NCBI GenBank assembly: GCA_946406115.1
Contig: OX291562.1
Coordinates: forward strand, 4,866,001 to 4,930,000
Source: Apoda limacodes
Lineage: Eukaryota > Arthropoda > Insecta > Lepidoptera > Limacodidae
DNA length: 64,000 nt
Direction of reading: 5' to 3'
The notes beneath the pieces were generated by a model. That model was not told where the DNA came from, made no database searches, and worked only from the letters and a program-made list of their open reading frames with translations. Every line of letters begins with the position of its first letter. Within the stretch, counting starts at the first letter, position 1. The translations under genes were made by a program, and so were the position numbers. This document shows positions 34,993 through 46,100 of this stretch, piece after piece.

Positions 34993-35140
34993 CCGTAAAA
35001 AGATTGCTAATCTTTTTTGTTTGAAATAAGATATACATTGCGGTTTCGCGACCCATGAATTCTATACGTAATTTCAAATCCGCAATGTATATCTTATTTC
35101 TATGGATTTCAAACAAAAACGGTTAGCAATCTTTTAACGG
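34993..35140. mobile_element. 148-bp foldback (MITE-like) element
   Basis: CCGTAAAAAGATTGCTAATC with TTTGTTTGAAATAAGATATACATTGCGG on the left pairs with the inverse at 35080-35140, apart from an eight-base insertion (near 35101) in the right arm. Confidence 0.82.
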
Positions 35141-35670
35141 AATCAACCCGCTGAACTTTCCTCTTAAAACACTCTATTTCTTAGTTAAAACCCCAATAAA
35201 ATCAGTATTTACGAAGAAATCATATACAGGTGAGACGGTGAACTACGAGCATATTTTACTATGTAGTGACAAAGAATATTATGTATACTATAAATATTCT
35301 TTCTAGACGCATGTTTGGGCCAATAACAATTAACACAGATCATTAGGTAGCCTCAAAAGGTAGACATTTAAAAAATCTTTAATCTCTATACCGGGCGTAT
35401 CAAAAAAGGGGAGAAATATATCCCAAGAAATTAATGCATTGTGTAAATAATTGTCTGTTAAAATTTAAGTAGCAAACATTGTGTAGTACCAAAAAAAACA
35501 AGAAGTTGTGATTTAAATGCATTTGACAACGACGCATATTCGTAATATTGTATTTCGCTCTAATTTCACATTTATCTTTGTTTTTGATGGTATAGATATT
35601 ACCGCGAAATATATGAATTGTTTTAAAGGATTCGATTCGAAAATTGTAAACAGGATAGGATAGATGAAAA
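35141..35670. other. No recognised feature
   Basis: AT-rich, no similarity. Long open frame at 35400-35723 on the minus strand has no protein-like pattern. Confidence 0.35.
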
Positions 35671-36472
35671 ACCGACCAAGTGCAAGTTGGACTCGCGCAC
35701 CGATATTCTGTACCTACCACCATTTACGTAATTTACATATATAAACAAAAAAAGTGTGCCGCTAAGCGGTCACTTATCCAAGTACTGACCAAGTCCGACG
35801 TTGCTTAATTTTTAATATCGTTTTCAATAAACAAATGTGTTACTGTTTCTCTTAATAATAAGCTAGATGGCGCTGCACCTGTAATTCAATATAGGCTGGT
35901 TTTTATTATTTGTTGTTATACTTTAGAGTTCACACTATTTTCCAGTGCAAGTTTGAAGTTTGTATGTATTACTGTTTTTACGGTAGAGCAAAAACCAACG
36001 AAAATGTGTTTCTTGTATGAGGACTCCCCAGACAAATGTGTTACTGTGTCTCTTAATACTATTGCCAGATGGCGTTGTACCGGTATTTTAAAATGGCAAT
36101 AGCTTCGGGCCGTCTCACACCTGGCCGATTTTTGTTATTGTTGTTATACTTTACAGTTCACACTATTTTTCACTGCAAGTTTGAAGTTTGTATTGTTTGT
36201 ATATAACTGTTTTTACGATAGAGCAGAAACAACGAAAATCTCTTTCTTGTATGGTGACCCCCCTTAAATTTTACCATTTTGAACTTTTTATGGCTGCTTG
36301 TTAAATAATCTCCTATTAAAACACATTTTTTTTGTGAAAAAAACAGGCTTGTACCGTTTTCGGTCTAAATGATAGAGCCTTTTAATGGTCAGACAGACAT
36401 ACAGACAGACATCGTAGGCTTAGTAATAGGGCTCCGTTGGCACCCTTTTTGTACGGAACCCTAAAAAAGTAC
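35671..36472 (+). repeat. GGGTTCCGTAC-family repeat with internal tandem duplication
   Basis: Starts with AACCGACCAAGTGCAAGTTGG, ends with GTACGGAACCCTAAAAAAG. In the middle, 35831-36031 is repeated at 36032-36250 (period 201 bp; blocks ACAAATGTGTTACTGT, AGATGGCGTTG-type, TTGTTGTTATACTTTA, CAAGTTTGAAGTTTGTA). Confidence 0.75.
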
Positions 36473-36500
36473 GTATGATACCCATATATTTATCTAATGG

Positions 36501-36688
36501 AATGGGGTTAAAAATTCACAGATCACTCATAAGGTACCAATCGTTAGTGGCGCCAAATAAGTTTGTAAAAGAACCCTAGCGGATACTGTAAAAATTCTTT
36601 ATTTTACCACTGGTGTTCTTATGCATCCTAATTTGGCGCTACCTAAGATTGGTACCTAATGAGTAATCTGTGGATTTTTAACCCCATT
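36501..36688. mobile_element. 188-bp foldback (MITE-like) element
   Basis: Arm AATGGGGTTAAAAATTCACA..GCGCCAAAT (36501-36558) pairs with its inverse at 36631-36688 with a few mismatches around a 72-bp centre. Confidence 0.85.
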
Positions 36689-36719
36689 ACCTACATCTCT
36701 TTTTACTTCTTTGTACCAA

Positions 36720-37317
36720 AGAGATTATAGAGCCTGTCTTGGAGCGCACCCGCTGTTTGCCATGTCACCAACACTAGCTATCATTACTAATTGGTTAATA
36801 TTTACCATAACAACAAATATTTAGTTACAATTTAAGATGCACCACAATTTTTTAGAGATGGTAAATTATAAAAATACACTTTTATGTATTAACTTGAAGT
36901 CTGGCTCGATCTTGTTTGGGATTCTCGGCATGGTAAGTGAAATATGGATTTCTCAAGGTGATAGACTTATGGCACATACTTATTTCATCAAGCCACCTTA
37001 GACCATATACACTGTCGAAGAAGCAGTGTTTAAGCGATGGTCTCACCACCTGTCACGCAGGACTAAAGTGGTTTTTGAATATAGGCAGTCCCCTACATTA
37101 ACATTGTGGGTAATAATAGGTACCTATTTAGGTACTACCTACCAACCTATAGATATATACTTGTGTCTCAAATCGAGACCACACTGTCCAAGGTCTCTGA
37201 CTGGGGTAAACTAGGTCCGATTCAACCCTACTAAGACACAAGTGTGCGCGTTCACTGCTAAGAAAACCCCATTCACTGTAGTCCCAGAATTCCAAGCCGA
37301 ATTTATAGGTATATTTA
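36720..37317. other. No recognised feature
   Basis: No coding similarity or repeat copy recognised. Confidence 0.35.
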
Positions 37318-37390
37318 TACCACAAAAATGGCAAACAAGCAGACGGCCCATCTAATGTCTAGCGATCATTCATCACTCGTGCATTAAAAT
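37318..37390 (-). repeat. CR1-like LINE 3' tail fragment
   Basis: ATACCACAAAAATGGCAAAC and AGCAGACGGCCCATCTAATG correspond to the start of the tail at 13560. Confidence 0.6.
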
Positions 37391-38110
37391 AAAAAATGTT
37401 ACAAAACTAAACCGCTACAAATTACTAAAAAGTAAATAAAAACCCTTTTGCAGGTGGGTCATTAAGATTAGTGTTTTTTCTTGAAGTCGAATACCAAAAA
37501 ATAATTGTCTCTATTAAGTAATATCAGATAAAGAAAACACTTAGCTCTTTGTTTCACGTGTTATTTTTTACTTTTTAGTGGTTCTAAAGGCGATGTAATT
37601 GAAAGAGATTTTTGTCACAGAAAAATTAACTTCTATACCGGCCAAATATCAACCGCATAGGATACCCTCTAAATGTAATTAGACCCTTTGATCGTCTGTA
37701 CCTTTTTATGGCCACAAATGAACCTTTTACATCTGCGGATACAACGACTACCTGTGTAGGTACCTTTGTTCAAATATTTTATTTACGTAGTTAAACCGTT
37801 CTGAATGGCAACGATATCGATAATTCAAAAAAAATCGGTTTACTGTCGCTAAAAAGAACGACCCAGTTCCCAGAAAACTTTTAAGCTTTAAGTACTAAAC
37901 GAGTTTCTTATTTACATTTCCAGTTATGGTGGTCGGCAGATACTCTTGTGAAGAGAAGACACAGCCTCGAACTTGCCATTAACAGAACACGCTTCAGACT
38001 GTTTTACAGCCTCATATTCTCTGTATATATATGCTGTGGTCTCATTTTATTAAGATATGTTTTGTAATGTTACATGAACATTTTTTACAAATAGTCACGA
38101 TAAGAGTAGC
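37391..38110. other. No recognised feature
   Basis: AT-rich, no similarity recognised. Confidence 0.35.
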
Positions 38111-38114
38111 TCTT

Positions 38115-39345
38115 TTCTTTATATCACTAAGGTAGCAAACAAGCATACGATTCGCCTGATAGTAAGCGGAACCCCATACTATAGTCCTTAGAGAAAACCT
38201 GGCAGATAGCTCATTCCCCAACCCAAGCGTTCGCGGGAGGAAGTTTGTCTGAAACCGCACTGTACGCGACCATTTCGGTTCTAAAGAATGAGAATGAATT
38301 CCCTACCGATGGCGAGCAGTGCGATGGTAGAAAGTATCCCTGGGCATCATTTCGAAGAATATCTCAGAACACATCCCATTGTACAAGCGGTAGAACACAC
38401 ACAGGGAGGCAAAGTCTCTCCTATAAAGCCTCCACGATGCAGTACCTACTAACGCTCCAATTACTACATTTTTTTATATCCGGCACCGATTATAAGGTAG
38501 GTAGGTACTATTATTATTGCAACCATTGTCTCAGAGAAAAATTAAAATACGAAACTTTTAGGTAGAAGTTACATTGAACCCCAATGCCATTGTACACAAA
38601 TATTTCTGCGCAGATTTATAAAAAAAAAGGTAGTATATTTGATTCAAAAGGGCCAAGCTGGTATTCCGGTGTATGTAGCCTTCTAGAGACGGCAACAGTT
38701 GGAACTTATAACGTAGCTACCTTTGCCTTGAGATAAGTAATACCTCCATTTATACCATGTGCATACAGAGTATCTTGGATGCAAACATGACCTTGGATGT
38801 GTCGGGGAATTGTGGGACCACAGTGAATTGCTTTTTATTAGCAGGGAACGCTCAGAATTCTCTTCGTTGTGTTAAATTGGACAAAGTTTTCTCGTACCCA
38901 ATAACAGTTCTTGGACAAAGTGATCTCGGCACAAGTTCTCCGTGGTTTTCCTCCACAATGGTACGTGGGATGTTTGCAAGGTCTATGTAATGACCGTCTT
39001 CAGTAGTCATCTGCATAGCTATGTATCTTGTCGATGGAAAACAAGTGTTCGATATACAGTAGAAACAATATAGGATACACTATAGAGCCTTGCGGGACAC
39101 CAGCACTAATATCCCTGCGATTGGAGCAAATGGAGTCGACTACGGTTCGAATGCATCTGCCAGACAGAAAGCTAGCAAACCATTTGCACAAACCCCAAAT
39201 AGTCCGTAAGATGGAAACTACTTTAGAAGACCCCGATGCCACACCGGATCAAACGCATTCACTAGGTCTAAGCTACATGACAATGAGGAGGCTCTAAATG
39301 GCTTGAGTCCATTGATGCGAGATACACTATAACCTACAATGAAAA
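38115..39345 (-). mobile_element. CR1-like LINE fragment: reverse transcriptase and 3' tail
   Basis: Minus strand from 39345: an open part at 39242-39000 reads CIRTVVDSICSNRRDISAG, VPQGSIVYPILFLLYI and SYADDY, the palm region of a reverse transcriptase with intact YADD. After frame breaks, 38260-38190 gives MRFQTNFLPRTLGLGNELSA, the C-terminal motif also present at 13765. The tail with GGTAGCAAACAAGC ends near 38115. Same family as 13552-14345. Dead copy. Confidence 0.83.
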
Positions 39346-39356
39346 CCTAAAATAAA

Positions 39357-39751
39357 AAAAATAGGCCAAGTGAGAGTCGGACACGCGCGCGAAGGGTTTC
39401 GTACCATAATCTATAAAAACGGCACACGTTTGTTGTATTGGAGGCCCCCTTCAATATTTGCTTTATTTTAATTTAATAATTTATTCTGTGAATATTTCAA
39501 GCGTCTATATACCTGTTGCCGTTATCAATATCGATCAAAAACAAGCAAAAAAATTGTTGCATGGGAGCCCCCTTAAATATTTATTTTGTTCTGTTTTTTA
39601 GTATTTGTTGTTATAGCGGCAACAGAAATACATCTTCTGTAAAAAATTCAACTGTCTAACTATCAAGGTTCATGAGATACAGTCTGGGACGGACGGAGGC
39701 TTAGTAATAGGGTCCCGTTTTTTACCCTCTGGGTACGGAACCCTAAAAACA
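39357..39751 (+). repeat. GGGTTCCGTAC-family repeat, nearly complete copy
   Basis: AGGCCAAGTGAGAGTCGGACACGCGCG, AAGGGTTTCGTACC, TTGTTGTTATAGCGGCAAC, CATGAGATACAG and GGGTACGGAACCCTAAAAA, which are the first, middle and last blocks of the family. Confidence 0.83.
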
Positions 39752-41320
39752 GTATTTATGTTTAAAAGGAGTAACATATATAGGGGTAAATAAAACCAAC
39801 TGTTAATATTATTCTCTTTTACTTAGAAATAAGTCTGCCATTTTATTAACATGTCTAAATGATACAAACATCCCAACAGCCTACGAACATTCAAGAAATG
39901 GAAAAAAAGACCTGCTTTACTATTTGTACTTTAATCTTAACTATACATTTCTTTTAAGCTATATACAAGTAGACATAATTTTTTTTGCTATTTTTATTTC
40001 TTAATCAAAGATCGTCACGGACTTAGGCAAGCTAAGTTGCTAAGATAAGTTGATAATACTGATCTTGGTCACTAAGATCCTTAAATTCCATAATACAATG
40101 GAGATCTTAAGTCTAGGAGAACAAAGTTACCGTCAAGCTAGCTATACACACAAGGATATACCTGACAGGTTTGAATTACAGGTAAACCAAATCGTTTATT
40201 ACAAAACTACAGGTTTCCACACCTTACAAGCAACCTGAGATTTTTTAATTTTTTGCCTGTGGGTCCCCCACCCGACCTGATCTATTTTACTGTGTACTTA
40301 TTTTGCTTATAGCGGTCAAATTCGTCAGTTCGTCTTCAATAATAATAAATATCTAAATTTCCTTTTTTTATGAACTTTCTACGGCTATGGCATAGAGACC
40401 AATTGCCACCGGTTGGCACAATGGCTTTAGTTTGTACATGTTCTCTTCTACGTGTATGTCTTCTAAGGAGCTGGAGTTTACCTGACAAGTGTGACTGCAC
40501 AAACAAACCTGTCAGGTATACCCTGGCGATTTGGGTGACGCTAGACTTTTTGGTATCCCACATTTTACCCTAAATTTTTGCAATAGGTATATTAGAACCA
40601 TATAAAACCTGGCTAAGTCCATGACCCTTAAACAATAATCATACACTTGAATTAATGAATTCATTACTAGGAATCTCTATCTAATAATACAAACATATTT
40701 GGCATGTGTACGTTTTTATATCAATAATAATATAAAACTTACTATTAACGGAGATTCTATATTGAATACAGTACAAAATTCAAGTCTCATATCGCAAAAG
40801 AAAAGAACCAAATTTAACTGCATCTATCTACAGAAAAAAGATTTGATTTCTAAGAAACTAAAGATTCAATAAAAAAAAAACTAAAACCCAGTATAATCAT
40901 AATCGTGTATCAATTGATTATATCACTCTCAAAGCACTATTTTTGTTAAAATTAAGAATTTTCAAAAATACATCTTTCATCTAGGTACTTAAAGTGAAAC
41001 CGATATAATATTTTCCTTACAAACTTCATACATGAAATGCTAGTGAATTATAATATAGCCAGAGTTTGCACTTAATTAATTAAATCGACCAAATCGTCGG
41101 TAAACCATATAAGAAAATAATCCTCTAGACCTAAGATCAGTGCGTGCGCCACGCCACGCCACATTTTTTTTACGGCAATTACAGGAAACTATGTTGTTTT
41201 GCTATCCATTCAAGCGTTTGATTGAAATTAGGCGCACACATAAGGGTACGGGTGGTTCAGCTAAATTTTTGTTGATTGTACGTACACTTCAATAACTTAT
41301 TTCATAATTTACCGACGTAT
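39752..41320. other. No recognised feature
   Basis: Short complementary stretches (TATACCTGACAGGT near 40158 and ACCTGTCAGGTATA near 40507) suggest a degraded foldback element between about 40150 and 40520. Otherwise AT-rich without similarity. Confidence 0.35.
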
Positions 41321-41330
41321 AAAATATGAA

Positions 41331-42245
41331 TTTTGCGACTACGGTAAATAACGATATAAATATATAATATAAACACGTTTTGAGCGGCGAAATGTTTGAA
41401 GTTAAAAATAACACAGTAAAAACAGTGACGCATTCACCTTAAGGAAATACAATAGACACGTATTCTCTATCAAATACTGCAACTACTATCTGATATCAAA
41501 ATATTCACTACAGAGATTTTTTGTATGCATTTGTAGTATTTATCATAATTTGTACCAACAACCTACTTAAGGGTATTGAACACAATTTATTTACTATCAA
41601 GTGTTTCGACATTATTATAATATACGACAGTTAAAAGCTGTGCGTACATAAACTTGTTTGTTTAAATCTAATTACCAATGTTTAAACATTTAATATTTTA
41701 GACATATTTCCAAAAACCAGGTCAGTTTTAGTATTTAAATGTACAACAATATCAATTTGACCACTTTCACAATTTTTTTAGATATATTTATACATTTTGT
41801 AAAGGTCAGCTCGCGTCGATTTTTTTTTTATTCCATTTAAGTTTATATTATTTAAAGTTTTAAAACGTTAACTTAATTTTTAAATTAATTAAGGAACAAA
41901 TAGGGGCTCGTAACTTTAAGGCGAACCAAACATGAGACATGCATAAGTAATATGAAATTTACTTAAAGTAAATACTACAAATTTTTTTTTATACAAACTG
42001 CGTTGCACTAAATAGCTTTAACTATAAACACACTTAAAACGCGTTATTACTATACATATATCGCAGCATAGTCGCAAAAAGCATATTCATCCATAAAATT
42101 CCATTAAAAACCCAACATTTTTATCAAACAACTATAAATTAACAAAAAATTTATAATTACTCACTGACATTTCATGAAAGTATATGATTTTTGCTGCTTT
42201 GGTAAACAGCGATATATGATAACGCATTTTAAGCAGCGAAATGAC
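41331..42245. repeat. Three diverged copies of a roughly 60-80-bp motif
   Basis: TTTTGCGACTACGGTAAATAACGATATA..GTTTTGAGCGGCGAAATG at 41331-41397 is related to 42187-42245 (same strand) and, inverted, to 42010-42088. Intervening DNA is AT-rich. Lies between the LINE region and the 3' end of the NSD gene. Confidence 0.6.
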
Positions 42246-42664
42246 AAATTTATGAATATTTAATACAGCAAAGGAAAAAATATGAATCACATTCACCTTA
42301 AGCAAAGTGACAACTTTAAAGTGTTTTTACTTTACTGACTTGATAGAAACATTTTTTTTATGCAAATCTCAGTTCAAATGCTTAGTGTTTGATTTTAAAG
42401 GAACGTCTGTTTTTTAAGCATCACAAATTTAAAAATTCAAGTCTTAAAATCTTAAAGAATCTAGTAAATGCACAAATACCAATAAAACAATCCCTCTTAT
42501 TTTACTAGCTATATATGGTGGGTTTGAAACACTAGTCTTTTTACAGAAAACTTCATGACCTAGATAGGTACCTATTATGTCAAAAAGAATTAAATTTAAT
42601 ATATACAATAATGTCACTGTTTACACAAAAAAAAACCCTTATGTATATGTCTTTTAAATTCAAA

Positions 42665-42670
42665 TTTATT
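42665..42670 (-). terminator. Candidate poly(A) signal of Mes-4/NSD
   Basis: AATAAA reads on the minus strand about 70 bp beyond the stop codon, the usual position for a short 3' UTR. There is no transcript evidence in hand. Confidence 0.5.
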
Positions 42671-42738
42671 TACAAAGGGACAATTTTATAAAAATAATTT
42701 TCCCTTATAAACTTCAACCGAATCGGTTCAACTCTTAG

Positions 42739-43107
42739 TCAATCTCCAACATCGTTAGACTTTCCGTTATTTAACTTTACTCTTTTAACACTTGGAGAAA
42801 CTTTCCCATTGTAAATAATAATTTCTTCAGTTGAAAAACTGACTCTTTTCCTTTTCGTTGGTTTTTGGTATTTCTTATCATCAATGCTACTCAATCTTGA
42901 GCTACATTCAGAATCACTCGATAGACCATTTGTTGCATTTTTTATAATTAACAGATCTTTTTCTATTTCGGTCAGTTCTCTTGGTTTTACCACTTTTGGT
43001 TTTCGTGGTTTTGGTTGGGTTTTTGGTGTAGATGGAGATTCTTCAGGTTTACGTTTCTTATATGGTCTTTTGGTAGTTGGTTTAGTTTTCTTGGTTTGCG
43101 AATCGTC
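42739..43107 (-). CDS. Mes-4: Mes-4/NSD last coding exon, basic tail
   Basis: A 369-nt exon for residues 2381-2502 and a TGA stop. The tail is lysine/proline-rich ([17 protein letters not shown]) and looks like a nuclear-localisation or DNA-contacting segment. No zinc ligands are present, so the C5HCH finger that ends vertebrate NSD1-3 is absent from this exon. The TTACAG acceptor and phase 0 agree with exon 10. Confidence 0.88.
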   Translation of the reverse strand, partial: DDSQTKKTKPTTKRPYKKRKPEESPSTPKTQPKPRKPKVVKPRELTEIEKDLLIIKNATNGLSSDSECSSRLSSIDDKKYQKPTKRKRVSFSTEEIIIYNGKVSPSVKRVKLNNGKSNDVGD

Positions 43108-46100
43108 CTGTAAAAATATATGTCCTACGTCTTAGTAAAACTGAAACGGTTATATATCTAATCACATTAACTACAATTTAAATATTAAATGCAATATCAC
43201 AATAACTATAAAAAATGTTTTAATGGCTTTATTCAATAATAAAATAATCAACGTAACAAAATAACGTTCCATTATTTCAACTAACAAAAAACTGTGGGTA
43301 TAGTATATTATAATATTCTGTAAAAGTTATTTATGCAACTGTCTATAGTGAAGGGTATTAAAACATGAGTGTCGGTTAATGAAACGAGCCGCAGTCCAGT
43401 GTCATACTAGTTTTTTAATACATATTTATGTACAATTGCATACACAACTTTATCTACATATATAGATAGGGTATAAAAGAAAGCATAGTAATTTAATTAT
43501 AGTATTGATTGTTGTGTTACTGGTAAAGCGACGTTCGTTACTGCTGTAGAAATATTTGGTTAAAATTTTGTTTGCATTTTTGAATGCAAATAATAAAAGA
43601 CATAGATGTATAAATACTACACAATAGCAAAGGAACGAAAGAATTTATTTACATAAATGAACGAAAATAATTACTAAGACTTGGCAGCATGGTCTAAGAA
43701 CTTAGCCTGTCCTTAGGACCAAAAAACAAATACAAAAGACTAGACTATTTAAAAAAAAATCGTTTGGAGTTGTATAATAAAAATTTAATAAAACATTAAA
43801 ACACAGGTGCAGAGGTGATATTAATAAGTATGAAATTGGATGATTTAATGTAGGGCATAAAACTACGAATTCTCAACCCATTACAGGGGATTTACGGCAT
43901 GGGTGTAGATAAAGGATATTAGACTATTCTTAAAATAATTCAGTTATAGGGCGTTTCATTTAACTACTTCATAGCAGAGTTGTTAGCGGTTTTTGTTGAC
44001 TTTTAGCGTTTCGTCTAAGCTAGTTTTGCTACGAAATATTGCTACCGAAAACCCACGTCGAGGGGTGGGTATTTTGCGCTACTTTTTGACAACTGTCAAA
44101 TATCAAAAACCGGCCAAGTGCGAGTCGGACTCGCGCATGAAGGGTTCCGTATCATTATCTATAAAAACGGCAAAAAAATCACGTTTGTTGTATGGTAATA
44201 AGACATAGATGTATAAATACTAGAAATATTACACAATAGCAATGGTACGGATAAAAATATTTTCATAAGTGAACGAAAATAATCACTGAAGACTTGGCAG
44301 CATGGTCTAAGTACTTAGCCTGTCCTTAGGGACCAATAAAAAAAATACAAAAACCAACCAAGTGCGAATCGGACTCGCGCACGAAGGGTTCCGTACCATT
44401 ATCAATAAAATCGGCACAATATCACGTTTGTTTTATATATTTTTTTATTTTAATTTTATTAAATATTTGTAAAGTGAATATATAATGAAATATTCTGTGA
44501 ATATTTCAAGCGTCTACATGTTGCAGTTATCGATACCGAGCAAAAAATTCACGTTTGTTGTATGGGAGCCCCCTTAAATATTTAATTTATTTTCAGTTCT
44601 GTAGTATTTTTTGTTATAGCGGCAACATAAATACATCTTCAGTGAAAATTTCAACTGTCTAACTATCACGGTTCATGAGATACACACTGGTGACAGACGG
44701 ACAGATGGACGGACAGCGGAGTCTTAGTTACAAGGTCCCGATTTGTTCTCGTTTCATTAAATATAAAATAATAATAGCGCCGCCGATATTGCACTTACAG
44801 AAATCGAAAACACAATTTTACTAAAAGAAATAAACAAGAAATATATATGGGAAATATATAATCAAAAAAATATTAGAATTTTATCAACCTTTTGCTAGCG
44901 ACTAAAATGTTATAACAAAAATTGTTTACCTGCTTAGGCTTTGCTCCTATATAACCCGAACACCTTTTCGCTCCGCACATGCATTGTTTCTTTTCTATAC
45001 CAGCACACTCTAGGTTATAATTAAAGGTCACTTCGCTGTTCTGTAATTAAAATTATTAGTGTGACTAAATTGTTTTAAAATACGTTAAGAATAGATTAAA
45101 TGGAACCCAATTTCAGTGGCAGACTAGTCAAGCACAGCCTAAGCATTCATACAGGCGGCCAACGAAGGCCTCTAGACAGAGCAATTATGTGGTGCAGTTA
45201 CGGCGAGACGGAGGTGAAACGCTCCCGCTGTCCTATCGGGAGTTATCCATTTGGTCGTGGCGCTATGACTGTCAAGACGATGTCAGATTTTTCTTCAACA
45301 TCAAATAAGATAACAACTGTATGAATATGATGAATGTTTAAGCTGTGAGACTAGGATCGATTTAAAAAAAAAGGGGATAACAAAGAAATGTTCAATTACT
45401 TGGTACTTAGAAGAAAGCTCAAGATCTATTATTCTCCAAAATAATCATAAATTTTTAGGATTAGTAACTTATACTTACAAAAAAAGATGTTAATTTATTT
45501 GATTTAATTTTTCCTGTAAATTTTATTGAAGAAATTTCAAAACTTAATAATTTTATGGCACAAAAAGACCGATCTTCATCTACCTCCTTTACATGTATTT
45601 ACTTACCGCAGGAATATCTCGTATAGCAAATAATCCAACCCTCACGTCTCCCAAAACCGTCCACTTTTGAGTTTCGCAATTTGGCTCGCAGCAATGATTC
45701 ATAAACCTGAAAAAAAAAAACAATATAAATGAAAAGAAAAATATTAAATAGATTCCCACTTATCTACAGCCTAGTTGGTACCGTGGCCGGCTGATTACCA
45801 GAGGATGTGGGTTCGATTCCCGCACTGGACAAACAAAAATTTGTGTTTGTCTTGAATTTGGGTGTATTTATGTATGATATGTATGTATTTACAAAAGAAA
45901 AGTAATATATATGTATTTGTATCCGTTATCTTGTATCCATAACACTGCTTTGCTTACTCGGGGCCAGACGGCGCAGTGTATCATGTCCAGAAATATTTAT
46001 TTATTTATCAATTGTCACGTAAAATTATAAAGAAGGTAAAAATAATTCAATAAGTTAAAACTGCTCAAAATTTACCCTTCTAATAAGTAGCAAACATATA

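Noticed and set aside
36501..36688. Hairpin as a microRNA precursor
   Set aside because: The arms are long with a 72-bp centre and look like a MITE; the shorter hairpin at 34403 is a better candidate.
45775..45835. Possible tRNA gene
   Set aside because: A and B boxes are present, but the acceptor stem does not close and a second dispersed copy with the same non-tRNA body exists at 55412, so it is a SINE.
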